Shown: positions 34,275 to 45,710, counted from the stretch's first letter. The stretch is DNA of 64,000 bases from Psococerastis gibbosa (GCA_963971405.1 OZ020484.1:868001-932000); one strand, 5' to 3'. Numbers and translations: made by a program. Notes: generated by a model not told the origin, from the letters alone.

Positions 34275-34711
34275 AACTGATTATCTAGGACTCGCTAGAC
34301 ACTTGTCACCCCGTACAATGGATGCATAACGATCAGTTAAATTACCCACAGAAACGCAAAGTGATTATTGTGCGAAGAACTCACACTGACCCTTGAAGTA
34401 AACAGCAACATCCGAAGTAGTTAAAACCCTCTGGAATGGCCGAGTTTTACATTTTACATTCCATAAATTAGCGAAGTAAATCCATTAAATTTAGCATGCA
34501 CAGTTCAGTACACACAACAACACAATCCACGAGATAGTCTGTACGCCGCAGCCTGCTATTAACACTCCAATTTAATTTAACGAAACGTTCATTCACTGAC
34601 GTTCATTCGCACCCGCAATATATCATTCAGAGCTGTACCTATTTTTTTAATTTTATGCATCCATAAATTAGCATAGATGAATAGAGGTCCCAGATTCGAA
34701 TGTATTGTATA

Positions 34712-35094
34712 GGCGCCCATTCCATTGACCGGCTAGGGCTATTTCCAAAACGGTGACGTGGTAGCAGACACTCAAGACTTAGGTAGCGTATCCACCGACC
34801 TCGCATTGCAGATTGCAAGTGACATTGACGGAAATGTTTGTTTTTCTTTTTATAGAAATCTATTAAAATGTTTGTAATTAACATATCCCATGAAGCCATT
34901 TTTTAATTTTAGTTTGTTTGTTTGTGATTTTATTGTATGATCATTGATCAATTTTAACTATGGCATAGAGGAAAATAAACATTTCCGTCAATTCTGCAAT
35001 GCGAGGTCGGTGGAAACTCCACCTAAGTCTTGAATGTCTGCTACCACGTCTCCGTTGTTGGAAATAGCCCTAGCCGGTCAATGGAATGGGCACC
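34712..35094. mobile_element. Foldback element, about 125-bp arms
   Basis: Left arm (34712-34847) contains CCATTCCATTGACCGGCTAG, GACGTGGTAGCAGACA and CACCGACCTCGCATTGCAGA. The right arm (34971-35094) is the reverse complement, with about 12 extra bases in the left arm and scattered substitutions. The spacer of about 120 bp is T-rich. Flanks ATTGTATA and ATATTATA match at only 6 of 8 bases, so the TSD is uncertain. Confidence 0.85.
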
Positions 35095-35132
35095 ATATTA
35101 TACTTTACCTCATACTTTAGTTTAGTCGAACT

Positions 35133-35263
35133 CAAGGCCGTAGCCAGGAGGGGTTTTAAGGGTTAGAACCCCGCCCGAAATTTTATTAATCGACACCGGC
35201 GCCCACATAAATATATGAAACTCATAATATTGTTAAATGTCTACACCAAACGTCTACAAACTT
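35133..35263. mobile_element. hAT-type MITE left end
   Basis: CAAGGCCGTAGCCAGGAGG matches the terminal repeat of the MITE at 9663. The matching right end is not found before family A copy 3 begins, so the element is truncated. Confidence 0.55.
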
Positions 35264-35892
35264 AAAGAACCGGTCCGAGTTTACTCGAACATGCTTTCCA
35301 ATTTATAAATTAGTAGATAGAAATAATGTGTAATGAAACAGAATAAACAATAAAACATACCTAAAGGTAGAAATCATCGATAGAAAGGTTCCGCAGAAAA
35401 ATTATTTTTAGTCATTTTTCATTAAAATTGACTTATTTTTATTTTTTACCCCCAGAAGCAAACTATCAAGGGGCAAGCGACCCCCCGCATTTTGTAACAT
35501 TAGTAACGACTACAATATATGTGAATTTAAAAGAAATCGTTGGAGCCGTTTTTGAGAAATAATTTTTTTTAGACGTTTTTTTGGAGTTTTTTGATAATAA
35601 AACCCCCCTAAATTGAGTTAGCCCAAAATGTAAAAAAAACGGTCTCGAGGCATGATTTTTGTAAATCTACATGCTAAATTTCATTAAAATCGGCCGAGTA
35701 GTTTGCCCGGAAATAGATGAACAGACAGACAGACATACATACAGACAGACAGACATACAGACAGACAGACAGAGCGACAGACAGACATTTCGGAAAAACC
35801 ACTTTTTTGGTTCCTAGGAATCTCAAAACGTGTTATTCTGTAGAAATCTCGGAACCGAAAATTTCGACCATCACGTATAAATTAGAAAGCAA
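35264..35892 (-). repeat. Family A, copy 3 (internally deleted)
   Basis: Runs from AAAGAACCGGTCCGAGTTTA to TATAAATTAGAAAGCAA. It has the GACA array at 35719-35786 and the AAATCGTTGGAGCCGTTTTT block. It lacks the segment with TGGTCTGACCTATC present in copies 4 and 5. Confidence 0.85.
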
Positions 35893-36553
35893 ATAATGTC
35901 AAAAGGTTATAAGTATTATTAGTATGTAATACTGGATGTCCCATAAGTGCTTATTTTGACATGCGTAGCTTATGCTTTATGCACTAACGCAGTCCTCCGT
36001 TTTCCTTCTCGCACATAAGATTCTTCAGCTGAAGAACAGTAAAAGCCGGATACAAAAAATATATTTCATTGTCACTCAAAAACACCCAACTAAATCCTTT
36101 TGGTCCGTCTATTTTTTATAATTTTTATGCCACTATAAATTAGTACAATTGAATTTTGAGTAGAGGGCGGCAGTGGGCGTCCCCCGCATGGCTCAATGAC
36201 TCTTTATATGCTTCAATTGGACCCAATTTACGATAGGCCACAAATGTAACTGTTTTCTAAATAAAAGCGGTTTCGTGTTCACGGCCTTTTCGTTATGATG
36301 GCATATCATTGTACAATTTCAACATGAAAGCTTTTTTCGGTTATTGCGTGTATTATTTTTATCTGTCAATCTGTACAACAGCCTGTCTGTTTCGTAAGCT
36401 ATCTGTTAACTAGCTGTGAACCAGCATTCGTCGTTCTATCTGTATTTCACCTGTGACTTAATCTGAAAGAAACATACAAAATTGTGAAATTCATATGATT
36501 TACTACGTAGCCCTAGTTATCAAAATTTCCATAGAAAATATACCTACAGCCAC
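35893..36553. other. No recognised feature
   Basis: AT-rich; no repeat match or coding-like frame. Confidence 0.35.
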
Positions 36554-36733
36554 CAGGGACATATCCAGCCTATTTTTTTGGTGGTGGTGGGGGGGGGGGG
36601 GTAGTGGTGGCTTAAAATATAATAAACGTAATTAGTATCGTTTAAATTATAACGTAATACATTGACTTCCAACAGCCTTACTAAATGTTGGAGAGAAGCT
36701 ACCCTCTCCCCTGCCCCCCTGTATCTGTCGTAG
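36554..36733. mobile_element. hAT-type MITE
   Basis: Left end CAGGGACATATCCAGCC, a G run at 36590-36601, interior AGTATCGTTTAAATTATAAC, and right end CCCCTGTATCTGTCGTAG. CCTACAG occurs close to both edges and may be a TSD if the boundary is shifted by three bases. The same subfamily as 8120 and 60525. Confidence 0.65.
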
Positions 36734-37571
36734 CCTACAGTACCTCATACTTTCAGGCACTAATCGGTCCTCTAGCGCTTCAGCTTGATTTACGACTTTT
36801 AAGCTTAGTGAAGAGATCTGCTAACATCGCTTAGGGGCTTTTGGTAAACTTACTGAAGTTACCCCATACGACCGACCACCCTTAGAGACCGCCGCGTGTC
36901 GGCGTGTTGGACCAATGGAACTAAACATGAAAGAAATGTAGTATCCGACGTATTCCGCTTTCAAACAAACAGTGGCCCTTAGCCATCTGGCTAAGTAAAA
37001 ATTATCTGCCAAGAGAAGCTGTACGAACTTCCGTCTGCAATAAAACACAGTAAACTCCGACGTTGTCCGACAACATGGGCCATTCGTTCCGATGGCTAAG
37101 CCGGAAAGCTCCCAAAAACTCCCCAAGGACTCTTCATCTCGACGAATAATTCTGAAAAGCTGTAAAAAGCTCACGAAAATGTGGAAATTCCCCCGGGGAC
37201 AAAAGACATTCAACACAAATAGAAGTCATAAAACACTATGGACCAGAATAAATGTCGCCTCTTATCTGCTCTCCCACTCTATGGCTATTGTGTCACTTAA
37301 AGTGTCCAAGTTATAACTGAAAATTACATAGAGAGTGGCTTCCCTAGAGGTACGGAGGAGTTCTCAACCCGTTATCTTCTAAGTACTCAAGTACATTCAA
37401 GTGGTAACTTAGGGAAGTAGAATAATTATTATCAAATTTTCATTTGTTAGGAGTTCATAAAGCTTTGCATACATATACTTATAACTTAGTATATGTACGT
37501 ACATAAGTCTTCACTCTACTTGTTTGCTACTGTATTTCATGTGAAATATTACACTACATTTACGATTATGG
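36734..37571. other. No firm feature
   Basis: A 131-codon minus-strand frame at 36821-37216 has no motif I recognise and overlaps a plus frame at 37092-37316. I cannot support it as a gene. Confidence 0.3.
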
Positions 37572-37806
37572 TCAGGGCATGACTCGTATCTGCACTTGGT
37601 TAAGTCAAACTTTCCCCAGTTTCATTTCTTCAATGTTAAGCTTGTCCCAGCTTTTCCATTATAGATTGATTGCAGCCGGTGTAGGCTGACATCGAGAACG
37701 TATACCAGTTTTCCAATGGCGAAAAACGCATACGGAAGCAATACAGATAATGTTCGGAATCCATGGGGTCGTTGGCATTGGACAAGGGACCTACGGGCCA
37801 CTTTAA
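37572..37806 (+). repeat. Family C repeat, copy 3 (most complete)
   Basis: Order: GGCATGACTCGTATCTGCAC, TTGGTTAAGTC, AGCTTGTCCCAGCTTTTCCA, GCAGCCGGTGTAGG, GAGAACGTATACCAGTTTTC, AACGCATACGGAAGCAATAC, CATGGGGTCGTTGGCATTGG, ACAAGGGACC. About 235 bp. No inverted ends and no TSD found; class unknown. Confidence 0.8.
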
Positions 37807-37839
37807 GTAGGACTGGGTTCATACAAAGTGCTTCAAAAT

Positions 37840-37925
37840 ATTACAATTACATGGACAGGGCATAGCAGCCCAACGGTGGAGAACATTGGCCACCCGTTGA
37901 TTACTTCAAATTCTACTGGTTCAGA
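37840..37925. mobile_element. Foldback-family fragment (weak)
   Basis: CAAATTCTACTGGTTC near the right end resembles the arm end at 13471-13486, and GGCCACCCGTTGATTA may be a decayed GGCCCATCA block. Only one side is present. Confidence 0.3.
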
Positions 37926-38035
37926 TATTTTGTTTGATTTAATTTAATTCTTAAGTTATAAAGATTCGGGAGGTGCCCTCTATGATACCCTTACCGGGTT
38001 AATGCGGCCCAGGGCTGCTTTTTTCATAAATTTAT

Positions 38036-38880
38036 AAAGAACCGGTCCGAGTTTACTCGAACATGCTTTCCAATTTATCGATTAGTAGAGAGAGAAAATG
38101 ATTAATTTCACGATAAATAATTTTCCTATGGTTAAACATCGGATATCACGGGGGGGGGGGGGGGGTCGTCCACCTGACGTCACTGAAGGTGACTTAAATT
38201 CTAGATAGGTCAGACCTACACATTACCACACAGCAATAATGGCAGGGCACGCAATGCATTTGAGCATGAATTTGCTTTCATTTAAAATAAAAAAAAATTT
38301 TTGCACAAAACCTAATAGTTTTTTGGAAAACCAAACTATTCTGTTTCATTACACACTTTAACACCTAAAACATGCTTGAAGTTAGAAATCATCGATAGAA
38401 AGGTTTCGCAGAAAAATTATTTTTTAGTCATTTTTCATTAAAATTTAGTTATTTTTATTTTTTTACCCCCAGAAGCAAATTATCAAGGGGCAAGCGACCC
38501 CCCGCATTTTATCAACATTAATAACGACTTCAATATATGTGAATTTAAAAGAAATCGTTCGAGCCGTTTTTGAGAAATAATTTTTTTAGACGTTTTTTTT
38601 TTAGTTTTTTGAGAATAAACCCCCCCCCCCCCAAATTGAGTTAGCCCAAAATAAAAAAAAGGCTCTGGAGGTATGATCTTTATAAACGTACATACCAAAT
38701 TTCATTTAAATCGACCGAGTAGTTTGCCCGGAAATCGATGAACAGACAGACAGACATTTTGTAAAAACCACTTTTTTGGGTTCCTGGGACCTCAGAACGT
38801 GTAAATCCGTTGAAATCTCGGAATCGAAAATTTCGACCGTCACAAAGCTTTCCTTATACTACGTATAAATTGGAAAGCAA
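38036..38880 (-). repeat. Family A, copy 4 (near full length)
   Basis: Complete order in reverse, from AAAGAACCGGTCCGAGTTTA (38037) to TATAAATTGGAAAGCAA (38880). It holds a G run of about 16 (38151-38166), the CATCGATAGAAAGGTTTCGC block, and a short GACA array at 38744. A SINE-A follows immediately. Forms an inverted pair with copy 5. Confidence 0.9.
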
Positions 38881-39113
38881 TAAATAAATAAATAAATAAG
38901 GGCTTTTTATTGTTTCTATTACTAAGCCAACCTAGCGGAGTTAGAGCTATAAAGCCCTCTCTTACACTCAAATAAGAAGGCCCGGGACCACCTGCTTTAC
39001 ATGCCCTCCGAAGCAAGGCCAGAAAATGTAGCCAGTGTTGGACTTGAACCAACAACCTTTCAGGTGAAAGTCAGAGTCCGTACCACTACGCTACATGTCC
39101 TGACATCTATAGC
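38881..39113 (-). mobile_element. SINE-A, complete copy
   Basis: Minus strand: CATGTAGCGTAGTGGTACGG (A box), GGTTCAAGTCC (B box with one change), full body, and an (AAAT)n-like tail at 38881-38898 (plus strand). Directly abuts the left end of family A copy 4. Confidence 0.88.
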
Positions 39114-39844
39114 TCTGTACAATAATGTACCAATTTTTCTCTTCAAATAATACACTGTCCATCTTAAATCTTAAATGATAACTATTGCTGTAACATGCAC
39201 CGGTACCGTACTTATTGAAACGTTTTAGATTAAATTTTCACTTGAGCCATTTGCCACCGTTATTATACACCACTATCTATATTGTAAATGATTTCGCACA
39301 AAATAGGACCTAAATGGCTCTTTAAAAAGAGATCGAAACACTTTGCAGGCACTATGCAGTTGCTCTTGTCTGTCATGGCAACACAATTAGAGATTCCGTG
39401 AATTTCAGTTATTTGTTAATGGCAGTTAACTGTACCTAGGTATGATTCGTGTTATTACCTGGATGACTGGGCCTCTCTCCCGTCATATATTTCGGCTGTC
39501 TGTGGCCAAGCTGCTGTGCGCTACCTAAAATTGCTGGAGCGTGAATTGTGAAATTTTGGAGGCTACCTAATTTTTTTTTGTTTCGCTGGAATTTCTTTTT
39601 AAATGGTGGTCAGCCGCCTATTTTTCTTGGAACTTTGTATATGCACTTTATAGAATTCCTTTGGTTGCGCATACGCTGGCTATTCTGTTTTATTATTTTT
39701 CATTAATTTAGCTCAACATCTCTGTCTCGGTCTTAGATGAACACTAATTATATAGGACTTAAGAAGGTGGTTGCCGAAAGTTCTTTTTTTTTATACAAAG
39801 TTCTATGGACATGGGTTAATTGTTAGGCCCAAAAATCACACATG
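39114..39844. other. No recognised feature
   Basis: AT-rich spacer between SINE-A and family A copy 5. Confidence 0.35.
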
Positions 39845-39873
39845 TGGAAAATAAGGACGATTTTCTTTCTTTA
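39845..39873 (+). mobile_element. LINE 3' tail fragment
   Basis: GGAAAATAAGGACGATTTTC followed by TTTCTTTATT matches the 3' tail of the LINE at 59590 (complement). It lies directly before family A copy 5. Confidence 0.4.
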
Positions 39874-40750
39874 TTGCTTTCCAATTTATACGTAGTATAA
39901 GGAAAGCTTTGCGATGGTCGAAATTTTCTATTCCGAGATTTCAACGGATTTACACGTTTTGAGGTCCCAGGAACCCAAAAAGTGGATTTCACGAAATGTC
40001 TGTCTGTCGCTCTGTCTGTCTTTATGTCTGTCTGTATGTCTGTATGTATGTCTGTCTGTTCATCGATTTCCGGGCAAACTACACGGTGGATTTAAGTGAA
40101 ATTTGGAGCGTAGGTTCACAAAAATCATACCTCGGGACCATTTTTTTAATTTTGACTAACTCATTTATTCTCAAAAAACTCAACAAAAAAACGTCTAAAA
40201 CAATTATTTCTCAAAAACGGCTCCAACGATTTCTTTTAAATTCACATATATTGTAGTCGTCGTCTCTAATGTTGATAAAATGCGGGGGGTCGCTTACCCC
40301 TTGATAGTTTGCTTCTGGGGGTAAAAAAAATAACTTAATTTCAATTAAAAATGACAAAAAAATAATTTTTCTGTGAAACCTTTCTATCGATGATTTCTAC
40401 CTTCAGGCATGTTTTAGGTGTTAAATTGAGTAACGAAACCGGACAGTTTGCTTTCCCAAAAAACTATTTGGTTTTGTGCAAAAAAAATTTTGAAAACATG
40501 AAAGCTAATTCACGCTCAAATGCATTGCATGCCCTGCCATTATTACTGTGGTGTGGTAATATGTTGGTCTGACCTATCTAGAATTTACGTCACCTCCAGT
40601 GACGTCAGGTGGACGACCCCCCCCCCCCCCCCCCCCGTGATATCTGATACTTAACCATAGGAAAATTATTTACCATGAAATTAATCATTTTCTCTCTCTA
40701 CTTATCGATATATTAGGAAGCATGTTCGAGTAAACTCGGACCGGTTCTTT
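39874..40750 (+). repeat. Family A, copy 5 (full length)
   Basis: Left end TTGCTTTCCAATTTATACGT continues TAGTATAAGGAAAGC. Together these fold into a hairpin: TTATAC/GTATAA and GCTTTCC/GGAAAGC with a 3-base bulge and a 3-base loop. Then come the TGTC array (39997-40060), AAAACGGCTCCAACGATTTC, ATCGATGATTTCTACC, TGGTCTGACCTATCTAG, a C run of 19 or more (40617-40636), and the right end CGAGTAAACTCGGACCGG. TTCTTTCTTT occurs at both flanks (39862 and 40744) and could be a TSD. Non-coding. Confidence 0.9.
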
Positions 40751-43084
40751 CTTTCGAAGTTCTCAACAATACATATCGAATTTAATTGCAACACAATGCT
40801 ACATGACTTCGGGGCAAATGCAGAGCCGCCTTTTTGCACCAAGCCAAATTACTCATAAAATATCGATCAATAAATCAATTTTCTACTGTCATCTTTACTG
40901 TTTCCATTTGTGTATAAAATGGGTTAAGTGTTATCTACCATTGCATAGTACCTTCGGACGAGCCAATATACCATCCCCCCTCTTGCCGGTTTTTCGTCTA
41001 ATGTCATTATTTCATTTTTCCGACATAAACACCCTGGGGAGGACGTTCTTCTGTTACACGAGTTACTTTTACTCCAAAACGATTAAATCTCATCTTTTTT
41101 AATGCCTCAATGGATAAGACTCAGTGGCGTTCATGATGTATGAAATGCGCCAGGCACCCATACCTGAACCTAAGTCACACGTGGGAGAGGCTGCAATGTA
41201 GCAGCAAGACCGCAAAAAAAGTAAATAAGTACCTAAAGCTCCGGGCCAATAAATAAACAAGGAAAAAACCGTAATTAGTCCCACCCAGCCAAGAAAAACA
41301 ACTGCAAGTGCAGTCCGCCTATTGCATTGCAAGTACCACAAACTACCAACGTGACACATGAGAAAAAAATAGCTTTGGGCGTCCGCCATTTTGATTTGGG
41401 TCGCCCCAAACAAGTCTTGACCTGCTATTACGCGGTCGTACCGCGATTGTTATAATTAATTCTTTCAAAAACACTATAACTATAGGCGGGCTCATCAAAG
41501 TTTGCAGACCCATGGTTATGGCCAAATTAGGTCCGAGGGGACGAGCTGTAAGTGGCCATCTTCGATCTTCGGGGTCCTCGATGACCTCAGGCTCTATTTA
41601 GCAATGGAAATGGCCCGTGCTATTCTTAGAAGGATTGCTTTAATCTTATTCATATCCACATTTGGATATTTCGCGAGAGAGTTCGTGGGATATTTTGAAT
41701 ATTTTGACACGCTCTAAAAATGGACATAAAAGGTTAGTTTTTGTTGTTGCAACCCTCATGCATAATTATTAATGTCAATTGTATTACAATATTAATGGAG
41801 TTTGCAATAGGATTATTATTAACAAAAGTATTGCATACTTGCATAATTTATTTAATGAAAGGGATTAACAAAATATCACCCATGTATCATTCCGCTTAGG
41901 CCGCTGAATAAGATCTTGCATGCACCAAACCACACATATAGGAATCCACACTTACCGTATAAGTTATAACGCGCCAGGCATACTCATACATTACATTTAA
42001 ATTCTAATTTAATTGAGTCGTTTTTAATAGTTTTATCCTTCGTGTGTTGCCTAGTAATGAAATGAAATGAAATTTTGGGTACCTATGTGCGCACGGGGCC
42101 ACTAGTACTTGATTAATGGGGGTAATAGGCCGTGGTCTGTTGTAAAATGTACTTATGTTATGCATTTTATCTCTTCAAAACACACTGTACATTATTGCCA
42201 CTTCAATTTTAGTGCAGTCCACATTTTACTTTTTTTATGTTCCTTGGGACGCATTCAATGGAAGTCCGATGAACCGTCCTTTACCATTACCTGGTCTGTT
42301 CGTTAGTTGTGCCGGGCTAATTAAGATACTGAATAGGCGGACCGTGTCATGCGTTTACTACGGGGGTCAATTTTAGTTAGTTACAACTCCGCAAGATGAG
42401 AGTAAGCATTTTTGGCTATCCCAACTTGGAAATAGTTAGGTCGTCTACTGGACGCTGTATAAGCCTAACTGCGCCGAGTCAGTGCCGTGCTAAATGGGTT
42501 GTAAGCCTATGAAGAAAAACTACAAAAAGCTTCATTTCAAGAAGTAGAAAAGCAACAAAACTCGCCATAACACTCCCCGAAAATGACTCGTTGCGAACAT
42601 TTCCCAACACATTTTATCGTAGAACAAAGTGTAACACAAAACATTACAAAATCATAAATAATAAAAACAGTGGCAATTCGGCCCAGCTGTTGGAGCCATC
42701 GTCAGTGTTACAAATGGGAAATCAATGGTAAGCGACTCTGCCGATGCCGCAGCGATTTCATTTAACTAAACCACAACAGCGATGGCAAATCTAGTTTACC
42801 AGCCCGCAGCAGTTTGCCGTTGTGAAAATTACGCGGATTATTGTTGGGTAAATATCCAGTCGACTGGACTAATAACTGGTGGATGAAAGCTGTTATTATA
42901 GGCTAGTTAATAAACATTCGTTTATTTTTTTTGTCTCGTGTTGATTTTATTGAACCCCCCCCCCCCCAATATGCTACGGCATGGATGAGGATGAATTTTA
43001 CAAAAGTACACAGTAAATTAAAGTAAATACATACACAGTAAATAAAGTAAATTTTTGAATATACAGAGGGCAGAATAATGCCGT
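40751..43084. other. No gene recognised; one possible hAT end
   Basis: Frames at 40803-41102, 41099-41413 and 42109-42376 carry no known motif. A C run followed by ATGCTACGGCATGG near 42953-42985 may be a degraded hAT right end. AATAGGCCGTGGTC at 42125 echoes the foldback arm. Confidence 0.35.
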
Positions 43085-43136
43085 GGTGTCCTGGGTCCTC
43101 AGAACGTGTATATCCATTGAAATCTAGAGCTTGCAG
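43085..43136 (-). repeat. Family A fragment
   Basis: GGTCCTCAGAACGTGTATAT and CCATTGAAATCT match the complement of the left third of family A (compare 38783-38818). About 50 bp only. Confidence 0.6.
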
Positions 43137-43420
43137 TACACTAACGTACTCTATAAATAGTAAAACAGTAATATTCAACCTCGTTCATAGCCAAATGTTC
43201 ACCAAGGCCATAAAAAATATGAATAAAGAAATAAATTAGACTTGACCGGTTGATAGCCCAGTTCTCTGACAACTACACTACGGGGTTATTGCCGGAAAAG
43301 ATAAGCTCAAACGCCAATCTTTCAAAATTAGTTTTATTATTGAAATTTTCTATTTGGGCAAATAATTGCAGAATTATGGTGTCAATTGAGAATTCATCCA
43401 TCATCCAGTCATTCAACATC

Positions 43421-43628
43421 CAAAGGCGAATCAACAGTGGGGGGTCAGGGGGGGTTATGACCCCCCCCCCTTAATGAGTAAATTGTAAAATGAGTAAAGA
43501 TACCTAGTAAAAAATTATTTTTTTAAAAATAAAACTCAACTTTTCAACAAAACAAATTCCGGTACCTATTAAACTTACAAAAAACTTGTGACCCCTCCCC
43601 CTTAAATTTTGCGCTGGATCCGCCCTTG
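43421..43628. mobile_element. hAT-type MITE, CAAGGGCGGATCC family
   Basis: Left end CAAAGGCGAATCAACAG; right end on the complement CAAGGGCGGATCCAGCGC. Flanks TCAACATC and TCGACACC (43413-43420 and 43629-43636) match at 6 of 8 bases, an old TSD. G and C runs sit just inside both ends. A solitary right end of the same subfamily is at 62287-62327. Confidence 0.7.
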
Positions 43629-43636
43629 TCGACACC

Positions 43637-45107
43637 ATTCAAAAATTCAGTGCGGCTTCGCCGCGATGACGGGCGAAATGTTAGTTTCCTCTTCTTTGCT
43701 TATGTCAAGAGGGGAGATGGTGATTTTAAGTTCATGCCCCCTCCGCGCCCTAATTAATCAGCTGTGTACGATCATGCCTACAAGCCACTGTCTTACAGTT
43801 CAAAACTGTCTTTCCAATTTTATTTATAAAGGCCTCTCCCCTTACAAACACAGCCATAACCAGGAGGTCTCGCAATTTCGTTCGGGCATGAGCATAAACA
43901 TGGAAAGCCCCATTCTTTTAATTTTAAATCTTGTATGCCAAAATCTAATTAGCAACTCTTCTGAGGGCCTTCAGAAAATAATAAGTTATAAAATAAAAAA
44001 TGATATATTAAAAATCTAAGCCCGGAACCGAAGCCCCGGCTCATGTTGATGGAAGTTTCTCGGCTAAATAGGTCGGACATGTTTCAGTTCGGAAGAGCCG
44101 TAGGGAAAATTTTTTTTTTCTCTTTGGAAAACATGATATTAATGACGGAAGACATCTCAGTTGAGACGTCTCCTTTGTCTGCTGAGTGCTGAGACGTTGT
44201 CAGGCGCTGCTCTATAGAAATCTGGGTCAGTTTTTATTTTCTTTGAAATATAAGAAGGCTATTTTATATTTGTTGCGTTAGGTAGATTTTAAATTTTTGT
44301 TTTTATAAGAACAGATACCTGCCGAGGTAATTTCCTGTCTGTTGCACACCCTCTATGTATACCATCAGATGTGTAGTATATTATAATAATTAGGAGTCAC
44401 GATACCCAGGTTTTGAAATTTTATTGCAATTTGGATGGCATTTAGTATACGTACCGTATATTTAGAGACCAAATATAGGTGAGTGAATGGGCAATGTCGA
44501 GTTAAGAGGGGACGCTTTGAAACATTTATAAAATCTGATACGTTTTGTTAAATTTTTGCTCTAGAAGTTTATTTCTAATGCGCTATATTGGTAAACAATT
44601 TATTACACAATACAATCCTATACGTACGACTGTACGAGTTACATAGAATAATAAAATTAATAGAAATTTAGGGACATATTATCGTATGAACGTCGTTTAA
44701 TAGGTAACGTATAGTAGAAAATTCATTTCTGGACTGGTTTCTTGCGTCTGAGACGAAAATATAAAAAATACAATACCTAGGTACATGTCATACACAAATA
44801 AATTACAAAATCTTATTAATACATTCCATGCAGGCATACAATAATTGCAGCATATCCACTGGGCAACAACCATTTATAAAATTGGACCACATGTTAAAAC
44901 ACGTAATATGTTCAGCGTATAGACTGTAATAATAATAATTCATTAAATGTAAATGGATAGCCATGTTCATAGTAGAAGCGCGGCATAGCGAACCAAGGAA
45001 AAGCTAGCTTTTAGTACTACCTGGTCATTTTCGGCTCGTAATTGTAGTTACCAATTATCTTTAAACTGTTCATATCTTCATGTAGACAAGTACTAGTACG
45101 GTAAGTG
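43637..45107. other. No firm feature
   Basis: A 136-codon frame (43609-44019) starts inside the MITE. Its second half might be a LINE C-terminus (a His-rich then hydrophobic pattern), but no motif is intact. 44020-45107 is AT-rich and unremarkable. Confidence 0.3.
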
Positions 45108-45255
45108 CGAGCAAGTAGTGTAATTGGACAGTGGGAATGAGGCTGACTTTTCCCTGAGAGATTGTGGGTTCGAGCCCCATGTTGCCACCAATTTTTTTCT
45201 TCTGCAGTCTGATCGGGGCGTTTATAATACCGGGGTTAAATAAATACGCTAGGAT
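45108..45255 (+). mobile_element. SINE-D copy
   Basis: tRNA-like head with A box TAGTGTAATTGG (45116-45127) and B box GGGTTCGAGCCCC (45166-45178). It is followed by CTTCTGCAGTCTGATCGGGG, CGTTTATAATA and TTAAATAAATA. Polymerase III boxes and a shared tail block support a tRNA-derived SINE. Confidence 0.72.
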
Positions 45256-45315
45256 TATAACTAAACAAACAAATTTTGAATAGCACTTTCCATTACAAAA
45301 TTATCTTGTTTACCA

Positions 45316-45370
45316 TTGCATTAAATAAATACAGATATTATAAACGCCCCGATCAGGCTGCAGAAGGTCA
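45316..45370 (-). mobile_element. SINE-D tail, opposite orientation
   Basis: TAAACGCCCCGATCAGGCTG with CAGAAG is the reverse complement of the tail at 45198-45230, and ATTAAATAAATAC is shared. No SINE-D head accompanies it; to the right SINE-E sequence begins. Confidence 0.6.
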
Positions 45371-45399
45371 CCGTCAGAAATAGAGACCATAGCCAGTGA

Positions 45400-45535
45400 C
45401 AGAAGATCGGGGTTAGAGACTCGATACAAAAGGAAAAGTTTTCCGCCAGACCAAATGGGTGCCTTGAACCTTCATCGCCCAGGGAATACCACGGCTGCCG
45501 GTCATGTTGCTTACCGCATGCAATGCTCACAAGAG
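45400..45535 (+). mobile_element. SINE-E copy
   Basis: GGGTTAGAGACTCGATACAA (decayed B box), GTTTTCCGCCAGACCAAATG, ACCTTCATCGCCCAGGG and CGGCTGCCGGTCATGTTGCT follow the order of SINE-E at 50515-50720. Confidence 0.6.
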
Positions 45536-45628
45536 AGGATGGCTGTCAGTCCTCAGGCTTGAAGTATTTCCATTAAAAAACTAAAAGAAGAACTTGATAA
45601 AATAAAACTATGCCAATATTATAATTAC

Positions 45629-45710
45629 AAAGGCTTTCACTGCCGGAATTACGTGGTTACGAGTTGCGAAGCAATAGAATCCGGGATGATGGGCCGTGGT
45701 CATTCTGAAA
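45629..45710. mobile_element. Foldback family, one arm
   Basis: AAAGGCTTTCACTGCCGGAA, then AATAGAATCCGGGATGATGG and GCCGTGGTC: the left half of the element at 13389. The right arm is absent. Confidence 0.7.

Noticed and set aside
36821..37216. 131-codon minus-strand frame
   Set aside because: No recognisable domain and an overlapping opposite frame. Cannot be supported without a homology search.
43609..44019. 136-codon frame possibly ending as a LINE C-terminus
   Set aside because: It starts inside a hAT MITE; the His/Asn-rich then hydrophobic pattern is only suggestive and no LINE motif stays in one frame.
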